DNA of 64,000 nt from Brugia malayi (Eukaryota > Nematoda > Chromadorea > Rhabditida > Onchocercidae). Below are positions 51,201 to 63,695 of the stretch, one piece after another. The DNA is taken from contig NW_025062479.1 in the NCBI RefSeq assembly GCF_000002995.4, forward strand, positions 14,122,221 to 14,186,220, in the 5' to 3' direction. Made by a program: the position numbers and the translations under genes. The number at the start of each line of letters is the position of its first letter. Position 1 is the first letter of the stretch. Below the pieces are notes generated by a model that saw nothing but the letters and a program-made list of their open reading frames with translations, searched no databases and was not told the origin of the DNA.

Positions 51201-52454
51201 ATGAGAAAAAATCTTCCGAATAACATACATAAAAAACTGATAAGATCGAACAAGCTTTGATAAGCAATAAAGAATGGAAGCTTGATGACTGTAACGGTCC
51301 ATTCAAACCAAGTTTGTGGAGATGGAGGACGTCTCCTCAACAATACTTCTGCAGGAGATAAAGATGAGCGCCGACTTGCAATTCTGAAAAATAAGAAGCT
51401 AAAAGGAACTGTATGTAATAACTTTTTGCTCTTTTAGCATAAATAATATATTTTATTAGTGAATCAACGCAAATCAGTATGACTAATTCACTCGCAATAT
51501 TATCTTTACATTTATAATGCCAGGCTAACTAGTAAAATAATATCATTCATTTAAGAACTGAGAATTCGAAAAAGAAAAAATACTGCGAGGTTGACGGTTC
51601 ATTGACTTGTACATGCCTATGTCTTAATTCGCTCTCTGCATTTGATACATTTTGTTCTTCTTCCTCTTTTAATCGCCCACCAGTCTGGAAACGATATAGG
51701 TACAGTGTAACAGGAAGAAAAAAAAAAATTAACTTCATCTATCGCCAGAAAAAAACATGTTTTAAGTGATCAATCAAAAAAGGATATAAAATTTCTTTCC
51801 AATAAATTTAGAGTCAGGAATTATACAACTTTAAAAAAAAAAAACAAATTTTTCATCCGAAGAGCAATTGAAAAATAAGGCCTTGATAATGCATAGACCT
51901 ACATGGAAGAAATGCTGGACAGCACTTTCCAAATTCCAATGATTGTAAACTAAGAAATCTTTCGCTAATTTGTCGTCTACTGCGCATATTTCCTACAACC
52001 AGCTTTTGTACCATATAATACCTAATAGTTTTTTCCTATTATATTCGGTTACAAAGCAAAGATGATAACATATATAATAAAATTCTACAAATGGTAATTA
52101 TATCAATAATACTTAAACCAAAAAAAAAACCTTTCAAGTTTATTCACATCAATACGAAGGACATATCAGATGTTTAAATAATCTAAATTATAAGCTCAGT
52201 TTAATATATAAATAAAAAAGCGATTTTCAAACCATTTTTCTAAAAAAAGAAGAAATATGGAATTCTACAACAATCAGCAATTTAATGAAACGTTCAGAAT
52301 TATTAATGGAGATATATGAAATCATTCTAGCAAGACATTAAACAATTATTATAGTTTTTCCTTATCTGCAATTCTTTCGCTCAATTTCTAATATAATATG
52401 AACCTTGAAACTGTTGATTGAATTCATCTGTTCTTCGCTGTTTGCTGCTGCCAT
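48252..52454 (-). CDS. FAF2: FAF2/UBXD8 homologue (UBA-UAS-UBX protein of ER and lipid droplets)
   Basis: Eleven exons, high to low: 52404-52454, 51903-51992, 51584-51684, 51229-51383, 50856-50989, 50490-50670, 50171-50244, 49565-49668, 49315-49486, 48802-48939, 48252-48455; 467 residues against about 445 in human FAF2. Order of parts: a UBA-like N terminus with NHWNLESAVQHFF (residues about 34-47); an uncharged stretch after TWFEWTV (about 105-130) matching the membrane hairpin; the thioredoxin-like UAS domain (about 150-275; LRFMIVYLHNPSHESCERFV, ILLWGVSVRSQEGYK, STYPFLALL); a charged Glu/Arg/Lys coiled coil (about 300-350); and a C-terminal UBX domain (about 370-467; RVSVRFPNGERFERRF, with the strand VVVLVQD near the end). 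The family recruits p97/VCP to ubiquitinated ER-associated degradation substrates and controls lipid-droplet lipase. Stop is TAG at 48252-48254. It shares a 721-bp divergent promoter region with the BAF53 gene. Confidence 0.93.
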
Positions 52455-53175
52455 TTTCCACACGGAAAAACAAATTTTCAAATCAATTAGTGAAATGCCT
52501 AAATTTAAACTTATCCACCAATATTACTTTAGAAGTTCAAATTTCATGAATGACAAGAATCAATAGAGAGTTTTTTTTTCCCTGAAAATTAATTGTAAAT
52601 ATTAATTGAACAAATAGTTTTGTGAGTAACAATTAACGTTTAACGAAATGAATTTTTTTTTTTTTTTTTTTGATAAAACTAGCTATCGAGATGAGAAAAA
52701 AACTTTACAAGGAAATGCTCGACATGAAATCAAAGATACGATGGTTTGATATTATCAATTCAATTTGCATGACTTTTCGAGATAAAATGTCATTTCATTT
52801 GTTAATTGCAATGGTTGAACAAATCATATTCCAAGAAAGGATAGTTCGAGTCATTTTCGAATTTAACGAAGAGTAAAATCTCGTTAAACTTATATCAGAT
52901 CTCTTTTCTCACTAGAACCCTGCAAAAAATGAAAACAATCGACACATCTTACCGTTACGATGACCATGCAAACACTACAATTTCATTGTGACATAACCAG
53001 TGTGATTTAACAGTATTGCAAACCGGACTTTGTCCAAAGTATGAAATTTTGATACTTCAGGCAGTTAGTAAAATTGGATTAATCGGCACTTTCTGCATTG
53101 TTGTTGGCATTGTAGCTAATTAACTTCCATATAAAGGTGTTACTTATTGCACATTGTCGAGAGTAACGTGTAATT
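52455..53175. promoter_or_regulatory. divergent promoter region between FAF2 and BAF53
   Basis: The start codons of two housekeeping genes face away from each other across 721 bp. It includes a T tract at 52650-52670 and a less AT-rich part at 52880-53170. No consensus TATA or spliced-leader acceptor stands out. A 68-codon open frame at 52670-52876 has no upstream splice signal or recognisable motif and is treated as chance. Confidence 0.55.
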
Positions 53176-56100
53176 ATGAGTGGAGGGGTTTATGGTGGTG
53201 GTAAGTTCATATTTTTTTTCGAGTTCAGTATAATCATATTTTTTTCTTCAATATGAAATAGTATATATTTTAGCAATAATAATGTTGACGAAACATTTTT
53301 TAGTGCTTGTCTGAATATATTATATCAAGAATCAGCAACTAGAATTAATTCCTATTATTCTTTTATGTTTTTGTATTCAGATGAAGTTGGTGCTTTGGTT
53401 TTTGATCCGGGTTCGCACACATTTCGAGTTGGTTTTGCTGGTGAAGAATTTCCAAAAGTAAGCTTTCATAAATTTTCTGAAGCAGCGTTGAGCAACCTAT
53501 TATTATTGCGCCAAAGATTTATTAATATAGGTAAGATGATGTTTCGATTAAGGGATGGATGAGTAAAAACAAGAGTTCTAATGGTCTGTACTGTGATTTT
53601 TTTTTTTATTTGGGAGGGGGGATGGTACTGGAACTTTGTTAGGCATCAAATTGAGTTGCCGAAGCTTATTATAGTGATAAATTTTAACATAGTTTTAATG
53701 AATTATTTATTGTTGTATGTGAAATAAATTCCAGTTGTTGACATAACAAATCTTATAAATTTCTAATCGTATATTGTCATGGTTTTAAATTTTTACAAAA
53801 GTGTAGTTTTACATTATTTTAAGGGTGATATACCAAGTCAAGTTGGTGTGCGGGATGTCTTAGATGAAATAGATGACACCGTGGACCAAACTACTCAAAA
53901 AGCAAAAATGAAGGATTATTTTATTGGGCGGACCTTTGTTAATGTTCCACGACCAAGGACGGAAATTAAAAGTTACATGAAGGATTGCATGAGTATGTTT
54001 TTTGTTCTAAACGTCCTTTTTTGTTTATGCAGTACCACTTTTTATTGCGATATTTAGTTGATGATTGGGATATTTTCGAGCAATTGGTCGATTACTCATA
54101 TAGTCGTATTTTATTCTCTGAAAGCCAATACCAGCCTGTACTGTTTTCCGAAGCTGCAGTAAGTTCATTTTTGGTATTGTGCGATTCTTTATTATTAGAT
54201 GTTATTTACTAGCGTTCCTTCGTCATCCGCACATCCATTTATCATTAATTTGTTGCATTTTTGTACATTTTTTTTAGATTTATGCCTCAACTAAGTAACT
54301 AAACTTTTAGTGGAATACAAAAGCAAACCGTGAGAAATTGACAGAATTGATGTTCGAGAAATACAATGTTCCCACGTTTTACGTTGTTAAGAATGCTGTT
54401 CTTTCATGGCAAATTTATATTTTTCATATTTTTAAATTTCCATTTTTCTTTTGAATAACTGAAATATGTGCTTAACTGATGATATTTGCTTCTTATTATG
54501 AGTAAATTGTTTCAGTTATGCGAATGGTCGAACAGCTGGATTAATTCTGGATAGTGGTGCTACACAAACCTCTGCTGTTCCTGTATTTGATGGATATTGC
54601 ATAACACATGGTAGTTTTTTCATACAATTTGTAGGTTTTTTTTAGATAGTCTACTAAGTTTTTATTGTTCATGGAACTTTAGAAAAGTTTCATTCAGATA
54701 GTATTCATTCGGTAAATGTACATAAGTAACTTTTGAAATTTTTTATGTCGTATAGCCAAAAAACAAGTATTTTTTCAGCAGTGGTAAAGCAGCCAGTCGG
54801 CGGCGATATGGTTGCGGAGCAGTGCCGTTTGATGCTAGAAGAACAAAAGATTGATCTTGTGTCTTCTTATAAAATTGCATCAAAGGTATTATTTCTGTTG
54901 ATACTTAAGTGAAACTTTACGAATAAACATCATCCATATCTTATCATTAGCATTTCATTTAAATAATTTATTATTTAAATTACTATTTTAGGAAGTGGTT
55001 AATGAAATGGAGCCGCCTATATGGACTGAGAAAAAAAATTTGCCTGAAGTTACGAAGAGCTACGAAACATACATGGAAAAGGTTTGTATTCAGTTGTTGT
55101 TGAGATGGTGAATGCTTCCTGATTTTCTCTTGAAATCATTAAAGTGAAGTGAAATTTGTCACTTTCAGCAAATTCTTGAAGATCTCGCAGCCTCGGTATT
55201 ACAGTGTTGCGATACTCCTATAGATGTTGAGTAAGTTTTCAATAAAAATGTTTTTTCTTTTTGCTAAGTGAGCAGTAAGTATTGATCGACTAATGAATTA
55301 CTTTCGTTTGTAATTAATAGTTCTGTGGATTGTAATTCCTTTTTATAGAGGCGACAGTCGTGCTATTACGAAAGAATTTTTTTAGAAGTGCTACTTGTGA
55401 AAATAGTTTGAAACTTTACTTCAAATTGCAGTTACATTTAATTCCTTGACTTCAAAGCATTTCTGCGATTTGCTAGTTTATGTCTTTAGATTTGCCGAAA
55501 AACTACCATCGTCACCGTTTTGCTTTCCAAATGGGTACAGTAAAGAATTCCAAGCAGAAAGAATCAAAATTCCAGAGGGCTTATTTGATACGACATATTT
55601 GAAGGCAGCGTTTCTCAAATATTAATTTAATAGCTCGTTCTTGAAATAGCATTATAGTTCTTCACTTCTGAATTTATTCAGTCAATTATATCTTGGTCGT
55701 TGATTACTGTGGCTCACAATATTTTCAGGCAGTAAATACTTCCTCAATTATGTCAGTCTCGCAGATTGCAGCTACAGCTTGTGGAATGTGCGACATTGAC
55801 ATACGACCGGTTAGTTATTTGAAGAGGATTAGGAAGAGAAAGGATTTTTGGATTTAAGATAGTGCAATATATATATATATATATTTTGCAGACGATGTAC
55901 AGCGGTTTGATGGTGACCGGTGGTAACTCATTGTTGATGGGTTTTACTGAGAGACTTAATCATGATCTTGCTCACAAATGTCCACCGGTTAGTATATTAC
56001 GTTATATTTACTTGTTTGTATATTTATATGCATTATCTCTAAAATTTGTTATTTTGTAGACGATAAAGCTAAGAGTTTATGCGGCGCCAACACCAATGGA

Positions 56101-56309
56101 ACGACGATTTGGAGCATGGATTGGCGGGTCCATTTTAGCGTCTCTTGTAAGTTATATTATCGTTTATTCTGTTATAAATATTTCATATTATTTTGCTTTG
56201 TTAACTAAATATGCAAAGAAAAGTGTAGGGTGCCTTTCAACAAATGTGGATCAGTCGGGCGGAATATGATGATGAGGGAAAGTCGATTGTTTCAAAGAAA
56301 TGCGCATAA
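53176..56309 (+). CDS. swsn-6: actin-related protein BAF53/ACTL6 homologue (SWI/SNF and NuA4-type complexes)
   Basis: Fourteen exons: 53176-53200, 53381-53457, 53824-53992, 54058-54158, 54311-54408, 54516-54610, 54779-54885, 54992-55081, 55169-55230, 55490-55604, 55729-55809, 55892-55987, 56060-56146, 56229-56309; 427 residues against 429 in human ACTL6A. Actin-fold signatures are in order: [17 protein letters not shown] (phosphate 1), [18 protein letters not shown] (phosphate 2), [24 protein letters not shown] (adenosine), [19 protein letters not shown]. The C terminus [17 protein letters not shown]...KKCA matches the ACTL6 ending rather than conventional actin. Family members pair with actin on the HSA helix of remodelling ATPases in the nucleus. 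In C. elegans the homologue is named swsn-6. Two introns (54409-54515 and 55605-55728) begin with GC instead of GT; with them the protein aligns without gaps to human ACTL6A there. Start chosen at [17 protein letters not shown], which matches the family start. Confidence 0.94.
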
Positions 56310-57292
56310 AATGAAAGTGCTTGTTGATTATAAGGTGATTATGATGTTATTAGTTGGTTGATAAATTTCGCCTTATGATGATGTTCTAAGTGATCTTTGT
56401 AAGACATTTGTTAGATGGAATCTCCTCTAATAGTGTTTTTTTTAAGTCGTGCATTCATTGCTTTCTATAATTGAAGTTTTTTTTTTTTTTTTTAGTTTGT
56501 TTAACAGGCAATTGATTGTGAACGATCTCCTTTCTGTTGTTTAACAGTGTTAAATTGTTTTTATGATTTGTTATTTCGAGCGATTATTTATACTTATTTG
56601 TTTTTGCAGCATCTCAAACTCTATCATTCTATGAAGTAATTTAATTAGACATTGCCTTTTAAATTATTCAGGTTTTCGCCTGTTATAGCTTTATTTTAGC
56701 CAACAGAATGTTATATATAAATTTTAAAGTCTGAAATTGTAAGTTGAATTAAGAAATTCATTCAGTGATCTGCAATGAACAAATATGTGTATATATAATC
56801 CAACCAACCACTTTTTTTTTTCATCGTTGCTTATTAATATCTGCCTTCCTCTTCAGACATCATTCTGAAGAACAATAAAAAAATAAGTTATTCACCTTTT
56901 CGTTTTTCATTTTCATTTTCGGACCGCAAATTTGAAAAAGTAAACGTAGATTGTGAAGTTGGGAATTATCTTTCTGCTTTTTGTGTGATATTTGATAAGA
57001 TTCAAACAGTTCTCAGATCAAACCTACTGAAAACTTGGAAATGAATGGTAGTGTATGAAGAAGTTATCAATGAACTTAATAAGTAAAGCTAAAGTTAATA
57101 AAGGAGAATTCAAGTAGTTGTGGTACAGATATTTTATATTTTTGAGTTAATAAATAGTGGTCACTTTAATATAGAACTTTACATTACATTAAATGACAGG
57201 AATGGGGAAGGTAAAATTATTAGAAATTCCAGTTGAAAAATATCAATTATAGCATAGTAATGATGTAGAGGAGCAAATTTTACTCATTGTAT
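56310..57292. other. convergent 3' spacer between BAF53 and the small membrane-protein gene
   Basis: About 1 kb of 3'UTR and spacer with a T run at 56479-56494. No coding exon was seen. On the minus strand an AATAAA at 57292-57297 overlaps the stop codon of the neighbouring gene. Confidence 0.5.
56874..56879 (+). terminator. candidate polyadenylation signal of the BAF53 gene
   Basis: AATAAA about 565 nt after the stop, in AACAATAAAAAAATAAG. It is one of the first exact hexamers downstream. Confidence 0.4.
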
Positions 57293-58341
57293 TTATTCGC
57301 TACCGGACACTCTTGATTCACCCGTTTCACCATCATATAAATAAATACCAGTTTTAGCAAACCATGGTAATCCTGATTCCGAACGTTTCCTAAAAATGAA
57401 ATTATGTGAAAGCATTATTGGAAATGTTACATTAGCAATGTTGATGTTAAATAAATTATTTTATTGGTAAAATTGAATCATGGGAATATTTTTTTGGGTT
57501 TTATTTGTTCATTTGTCTTTGTAACATAAAAAATTTTTTACGTTTATTCAATTTTTGTAGATAATGGAACTTCCTTATTAGTCGATCAATTGTTTAATTA
57601 TAGGAAAAGCATAAAAAGACATATCTAAATACGAAAGTGGTATAGCATACATTCCACAAAATTATTGATTGTAATCTGATAGGAATAAATTGATGAATAT
57701 GCTATCAGTAATAGGAAAAGATATCCATAATAGAAATAGAAAAAAATTTACCTAATATTAAGTATTTAAGCTAAAAACAGAAGCAAAGGTATATTGATCA
57801 AATTTTTAGTATTAGACAAATATATGTGATTTATTTAATCATATCATTATCACATGCCACATTATACAATATGCTTATGATAATGATAAAGTAAAATTTA
57901 TTATAGTAATAAATTAAATAAAATTAAAATAATAAAACAACAAAAATAAAATAAATAACGCCTATATTATTAGAAATTGCTTGAAGTTGAATCATTTAAA
58001 ATTGAAAAACTTGCATTATTAGAAATCGTTTAAATTAAATTTCATTAAATTAACAAAAAATCATTCAAAAAAATCATTAATCATTATTAGAAGCAATTTA
58101 AAATTTAATCATTTAAAATTGAAAGAAAGAAGAAAATCAGAGCAATTCACAAATTTTTTAAATTTAGTTTATTTAATTTCTATTTGTTAATCCTATAACA
58201 TTTTAAAATTGAATCATTCAATAACATAAAAGTTCCATAAAAATTCGTGTGTATATATTAAAATATTATATTAATATAACATTATTCCTTTTCTTTTTTT
58301 TTCGCTTTTATTTTCTTTTCACTTTTATTTTCTTTTCACTA

Positions 58342-58374
<33 letters not shown>

Positions 58375-58608
58375 GTCACCATTATTAATAAATAAAAATG
58401 ATGAAATTTACCTGCAACAATCCCTATTAATTTTGCAATCATAAAGACATGCTAATAATAAAGTAAGTAGAATGAGTGCCATAAGACAGATAGGTAATAA
58501 ATGATGAGTTATAGGTATTTCAAATAATTCCTCAGTTGTACTTTTTTGAGTTGTAGCCGAAGTTATTGTAAACATTGTTGTCTTCTTCTTCACATTATCC
58601 AGTGACAT
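57293..58608 (-). CDS. small single-pass membrane protein, family not recognised
   Basis: Two exons, 58412-58608 and 57293-57389; 97 residues, with phase kept (AG|G across the junction). The exon begins exactly at the ATG after the acceptor TATATTGCAG, which suggests spliced-leader addition at the start codon. Residues 1-31 are Thr/Ser/Lys-rich (TMFTITSATTQKSTTEE). Residues about 35-57 (HHLLPICLMALILLTLLLACLY) form one membrane span. Then come a cysteine-bearing juxtamembrane stretch (DCKINRDCCRKRSES) and a tail containing GLPWFAKTGIYLYDGETGES. The positive charges after the span and the Thr-rich N terminus suggest N-out topology. CLYDC and CC next to the membrane could be palmitoylation sites. 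This is inference; no homologue comes to mind. Confidence 0.62.
57965..58125. repeat. degenerate repeat, three units, in the intron of the small membrane-protein gene
   Basis: ATTATTAGAAATTGCTTGAA followed by GTTGAATCATTTAAAATTGAAA begins at 57965 and recurs diverged near 58016 and 58083. A fragment (TTTTAAAATTGAATCATT) follows at about 58200. Confidence 0.65.
58341..58374. repeat. TTA/ATT microsatellite
   Basis: About eleven TTA/ATT units in the intron of the small membrane-protein gene. Confidence 0.85.
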
Positions 58609-58618
58609 CTGCAATATA
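58609..58618 (-). promoter_or_regulatory. acceptor immediately before the ATG, probable spliced-leader site
   Basis: The minus strand reads TATATTGCAG followed directly by ATGTCACTG. An acceptor abutting the start codon is a common arrangement in trans-spliced nematode genes. A conventional intron is not excluded. Confidence 0.55.
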
Positions 58619-61600
58619 CAATTTTAATTTGTTTTTCTTAATATATATATTAATTTAACAGAATCAAATATTTTAAAGAATGAAAAAAATTGTATTGTAA
58701 AAATTTACATATCGTGAAAATAATTTTAAAAACTGACATTAAAAATGAATATTTGGAAAAAAAATACTTATATATATAATTTAATAATAATATTGCTTCA
58801 AAATTTTTCAATTTAGTAATTCTTTCATAGCATTATAATCTACAGTTTTCCTATTGAAAATAGTATAGCATTATAAAAATAATATTAATTTATCAATGGT
58901 CAAGAATCCTAAAAGATTTTTCAATAAGTTATTTTCTCGGAATTTGGTTTTAAACATTATCATACATGTTTTTTTTTTTTTCTCAACAAATATTTTTTAA
59001 AAGTAGCATTAAAGTATAAATTCAAAAAGTGCTAGCAAATTTTTTTTAAGCAAAAAAAATTTCAAATATCTATATGAACATAATTATCTAACTATTGATA
59101 AAAAAATAAATAACTTATTAATGGTCAAAAATCACAACAGATTTTTCAAAAATTTATTTTCCGAGAATTTGTTACCATACCATATTTTCCTTCTTTTTTT
59201 CTTAGTAATAATTTTTTTTTAAAGATAATATTAAAATATAAACTCAAAAATTCTGATAAAGTTTTTTTGTAAATAAAACGAACAAACAAACAATGTAAGT
59301 TTATTATTGTTGCTATTTTGTACTGAAAAATTTTTTTAAAGAACCAAACAACAAAATGATAAATAAATGAAAAATTTAAATAAGACATAACAAAATTTGT
59401 CATTTCTTTCTTCTCAATAATCTTAATACAAAATTATTTTGATCGTTTTTTCCCTTTTCCTTTCCTTTTTTTCCTTTTTAACATTTTGATGAATAATTTC
59501 AAACAATTAATAAATAAACAATTTCACAAATGTAAATGAATGCCTAGGAAATGAGGAGGAAACGTGAGAGAGGAAGAGAGAGAGGAAAAGAGATGGAAAG
59601 AGGAAATAAATTGAGAGAAATGTTTACTGTTTGTTAAATATTTATCAACAAATAACATATCTTTCATAAATTTAGATAATAATTATTAATGAAAGAACAA
59701 AAAAAAAAATTTTTTTTTTTCAAAGAATTACTAAAAAAGGAAAGAAAAAGAAAAAATTTATTAACAAAATGAAGGAATATTCTTTCATTTTGATGCAATA
59801 CATGTTAATATGCTAATAACCATTATGTAGAGCTTAACAAATGACGTTTGTGTCATTTTGTAGCAAATATAATTAACTTTTATATAGTAGTAATTGTTAT
59901 ATTTGTACGACATGCACACACACACATGTCGCATTCATTAAAATTTTTGTAATACCTGTTTCTTCCTCCTTCTGGCTCTCTGTCCCTCTCTCTCTCTCTC
60001 TTACTCTCTTTCTATCGATAAAATAGCTATGAAAGATTTTCATTAATTAACCTTTGTTAAATGTAATTCTAAATTAATATCGATTAATTTCAAATTATTA
60101 AAACTAACATTAGCATATATTAATTACATTCATATAAATGTATGATTAATGCAGTAAGAGAGTGTAAATTCGATAATTTGATAAAAGTTAGTGACAGTAG
60201 CAACAATAAATGTAAAAGTTACATATATCGATTAAATTGAATTTGTTTAAACGAACGACAAGAAAACATTAATTTTCCATCATTCATTTTCAATTTGCTA
60301 AAATTCAAACAGAGCAAATATTCAATAATGCTAATTTAACCTTTGCTCTTTCATTTCTTTCCTTTCTCCCTCTCTCTCTCTCTCTTTCTTCCCTTCTTCC
60401 TCTTCAAATTTTTACATATTGCATTCGATTAAAAATTTCGCATTCTCCAACTACGTCATAATTTACATTATGAGATACTTTTATTTCTATACTTCGTAAT
60501 CATATCATATTTTCCTTACAAAATTCTCACAATAATATGATTCATCGCTGTTTATTGAATTTAACATTAACATATTCATTTCATGAAAATTTAATTGCTC
60601 AGATTGAATTACATTGATGATAATTTGTTTATAATGAAGAAAAAAAAAATGAGCAAATTACAAAACTGATTGATGGAATTGATTGATTATTCGTAAAACA
60701 TTACTATACAATGTCTGCTCACATTTCAACTTCGATTGCTTACAAAAATAATTTAGTTCGATCCATTTTTTTTTTTTGCTAGTTAAAAAAGAACAAAAAG
60801 AAGAGAAAAGAACAGCAAAACTATGGAATTTCAAGTTTTAATCTAATTTAAGTTTTAAACCAGTATTTTAATAGCTTAAACATTTGTGATGATTTATAAA
60901 AATTATTAAAACTGTCAGCTAACAAATGTTGCTATAAGTGAAAAAGGTGAAAGAAAGAGAGAGAGAGAGAAAAAAAAAGATATAAACACTGCTGTATTTA
61001 ATTCATTCATATTTATCAATAAAAAAAAATCATTTTATTGAACATATCATTTGTAATGTAAATATTTAATAAAACCTCTATTTTATCAATTCATTGGAGT
61101 ATTTGATTTTTGATTTATTTCCGCCTGATCTAACCTGATCTAACAAACTTCCATCTAGTTTGCATAAACAAATTATTATTATTACGCTAATATTTATAAT
61201 TACACTACACTAGAAATGCATAGTAGCACTAATTTAATCAAAATGATAATAAACATGTTTAACTCGTTTCATTAATACAATACAACTAAATGCTAAAATG
61301 CTATTGAATTTATCATTATTTAATTTATTTCTTCAACAAAAACAACTTTTATTTCAAATTAAAATTCTCTTATTATATGCTAAAAATATTATAAAATCTT
61401 CAATATAAGCAACTTACTCTTTCAACAAAATTCTTTTAGTTGAAAAAAAAGTAAAAAAAAAAAAAAAGAAACAAATGACATCACTCACATTTCATAGTTT
61501 TTGATGGTGTTTCATTGATGATTTATTGCTATTAAAATTAAAAGTTAGAAGGAAAAAAAATTTATATTTTTTGAAAATTAGGTAAATCATTTCTGCTTTC

Positions 61601-63695
61601 AATTGCTAATTTTGTTCAGTTTTTACAGAAAAGAAGAGAAAGAGAAAGGAAACTGTGGATGAATTGATGAAATTTTTAAGCTCAAAATTAGAAAATAATT
61701 TTTAAAAATTAAATTTGGTAGTTTTTGATTGGTAGGAAAAATTTACTGATGAGGTAAATAAATAAACCAAATAAGGTAATAATAATTTAGTAAGATAACG
61801 CATTACATTATATAAAACATTATTTCTAAAATAATTTATAAAATACATCGACATGTTAGATGAGAAACTGAGAATATATAACATGCAAATAAGCAAATTT
61901 ATTAAATATGCAGTGGAAATCCTTTTTATTAAAGAGATTAATCATAAATAGCGTAGCTTGATTTAAATTTTCAGAGTTTTCTGTATACAAAAGAAAATGA
62001 AGTATATGCTTGGACATTAAATTTGTTTTTTTCAACAAATGCTTCCTATAATTTCATATTATTACCAGGAAATAAGAAATTTATACTTTACACTGTATAT
62101 ATTATTATTATTACTATTACTGTTATTATTATTATTTCACTAACAATACCATTCTATTCTGTCTCCCATCTTTTCAAGCAAAAATTATGTATGAAAGTAA
62201 ATAGCAAATAACCACAATAAAGTTTTTCTTTTCCCTATCCTAAAAAATTTTCGCAAACTTCCAAAAAAAAAAAAAAAAACGCAACAAGACACCATTTTAT
62301 TCAAAATTCAGTGATTTCATTTTAATTCTAATTGCATCTATTACTATTTTCCTTTCTGTTTGATTAGTTATTGTTATTTTATGTCATGATTATCACCTAT
62401 TCAAAATAGATAAAAGAAATAAAAGTTAAATTTTATATAATATAACCGAGCATACTAATAATTTATAAACCTTATATAACTAATTTTAAACATTAACATA
62501 ATGCTAATTTACATAATTTATTACAACAGTAAGTAATTCAATTTTTTTTTTCTTAAATAAATCTAAAACATATACCTTCAATATATTTGAACATTCATTC
62601 TAACGCTAGAACTGTTCCTTCCCAACAATAATTCACCAATCAAATTTCCTAGAAATACCTAGTCAACAACAATAATAAATCTAACACATGAGAGGGAGAG
62701 AGATGATGATGTAAAAATGATTAAAAAAAAACTCTCAGGAAGACAGGTGAATATGATAAAATGTATATGAAAATAGAAGAGAAAAGAAACAAATAGGTGG
62801 CTAGAAAATTGTGTCTTGCGCATCAATAGTGATATATCATCAGGAATCATTTTAATGAAACCAGTTTCTCATTTGTACAAGAAGATGAGCAGATCAAAAA
62901 CTATCCATCAACTATTTTACCATTTTGATCATGGCATTAGAAAAAAAAAGCCCTTTAATGATTATAGTTATTTATAAAGGTATGAATTTATTGATATATT
63001 TGAATGAGATATATAATTTCTATGCATTTTAAATTCTGATGACAATAATTAAATTGCAAAGTATCATAATAAATTTAAGATAATTTTAACAAATCAGCAA
63101 ACATAAATCTATATTTGCATCATAATAAAATTTTCATCAAAAAAAAAATAGAGTTTGTGAAATAGAATTTGCAAGTTGTAAGCAGTTGTGATTCAAAAAA
63201 TTCAGATTTGTGATGCGCTCACAACCACAGGTTTATTACAACATTAAAAACAATGATTGATATGAAGAATGTGAAAAACAAAAAAATATAAATAAAAATA
63301 TGGAAAGTAAAAAACCAGAAATTAAGAAAAAAAAGTGATGTTTTTGGTCATCTCAATCTGCAAGAACAAATCAGGACTAAGTTGGTTTTTGTTTTCTTTT
63401 GTTCAGAAGCAAGCCTTGAAAAAATTTTATAAACAGAACACTTTATAAAGTTTTCAATGTCCGAATAGCCACAACAAATCTTTTTAAAGAAAAACAGTAC
63501 TTCCACATTTAAGATTAATTAAACATGAAATGAACATTACTATTCTGATTATTTGTTCATTTTGCATCTTCAACACTGGTGCTGTTGAGAACTGAACAAA
63601 AAACCATTTTTTTTTTTGCGCGAAAAATAATGTTCCCTACTCTATTAATGAGAGTAGTACTATCTACCTTATATTATAGAAACAATAAAATTACA
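58619..63695. other. 5-kb spacer upstream of the small membrane-protein gene
   Basis: AT-rich, with the duplication at 58892-59275, AG tracts near 59570-59600 and 60955-60971, CT tracts at 59985-60003 and 60368-60385, and a short ACACAC run near 59915. Open frames are short, without splice signals or recognisable motifs. It also holds the 3'UTR of the gene at the right edge. Confidence 0.5.
58892..59275. repeat. diverged direct duplication, units about 160 bp
   Basis: 58892-59050 and 59114-59275 share the order ATGGTCAA(G/A)AATC, AGATTTTTCAA, ATTTTC(T/C)CGGAATTTG or ATTTTCCGAGAATTTG, ACATTATCATAC-like, T run, TATAAA(T/C)TCAAAAA. They lie just upstream of the small membrane-protein gene. Confidence 0.7.

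Noticed and set aside
52670..52876. Open frame of 68 codons in the divergent promoter
   Set aside because: No acceptor or donor, no ATG at the frame start, and no known motif. The 721-bp gap is better explained as a promoter region.
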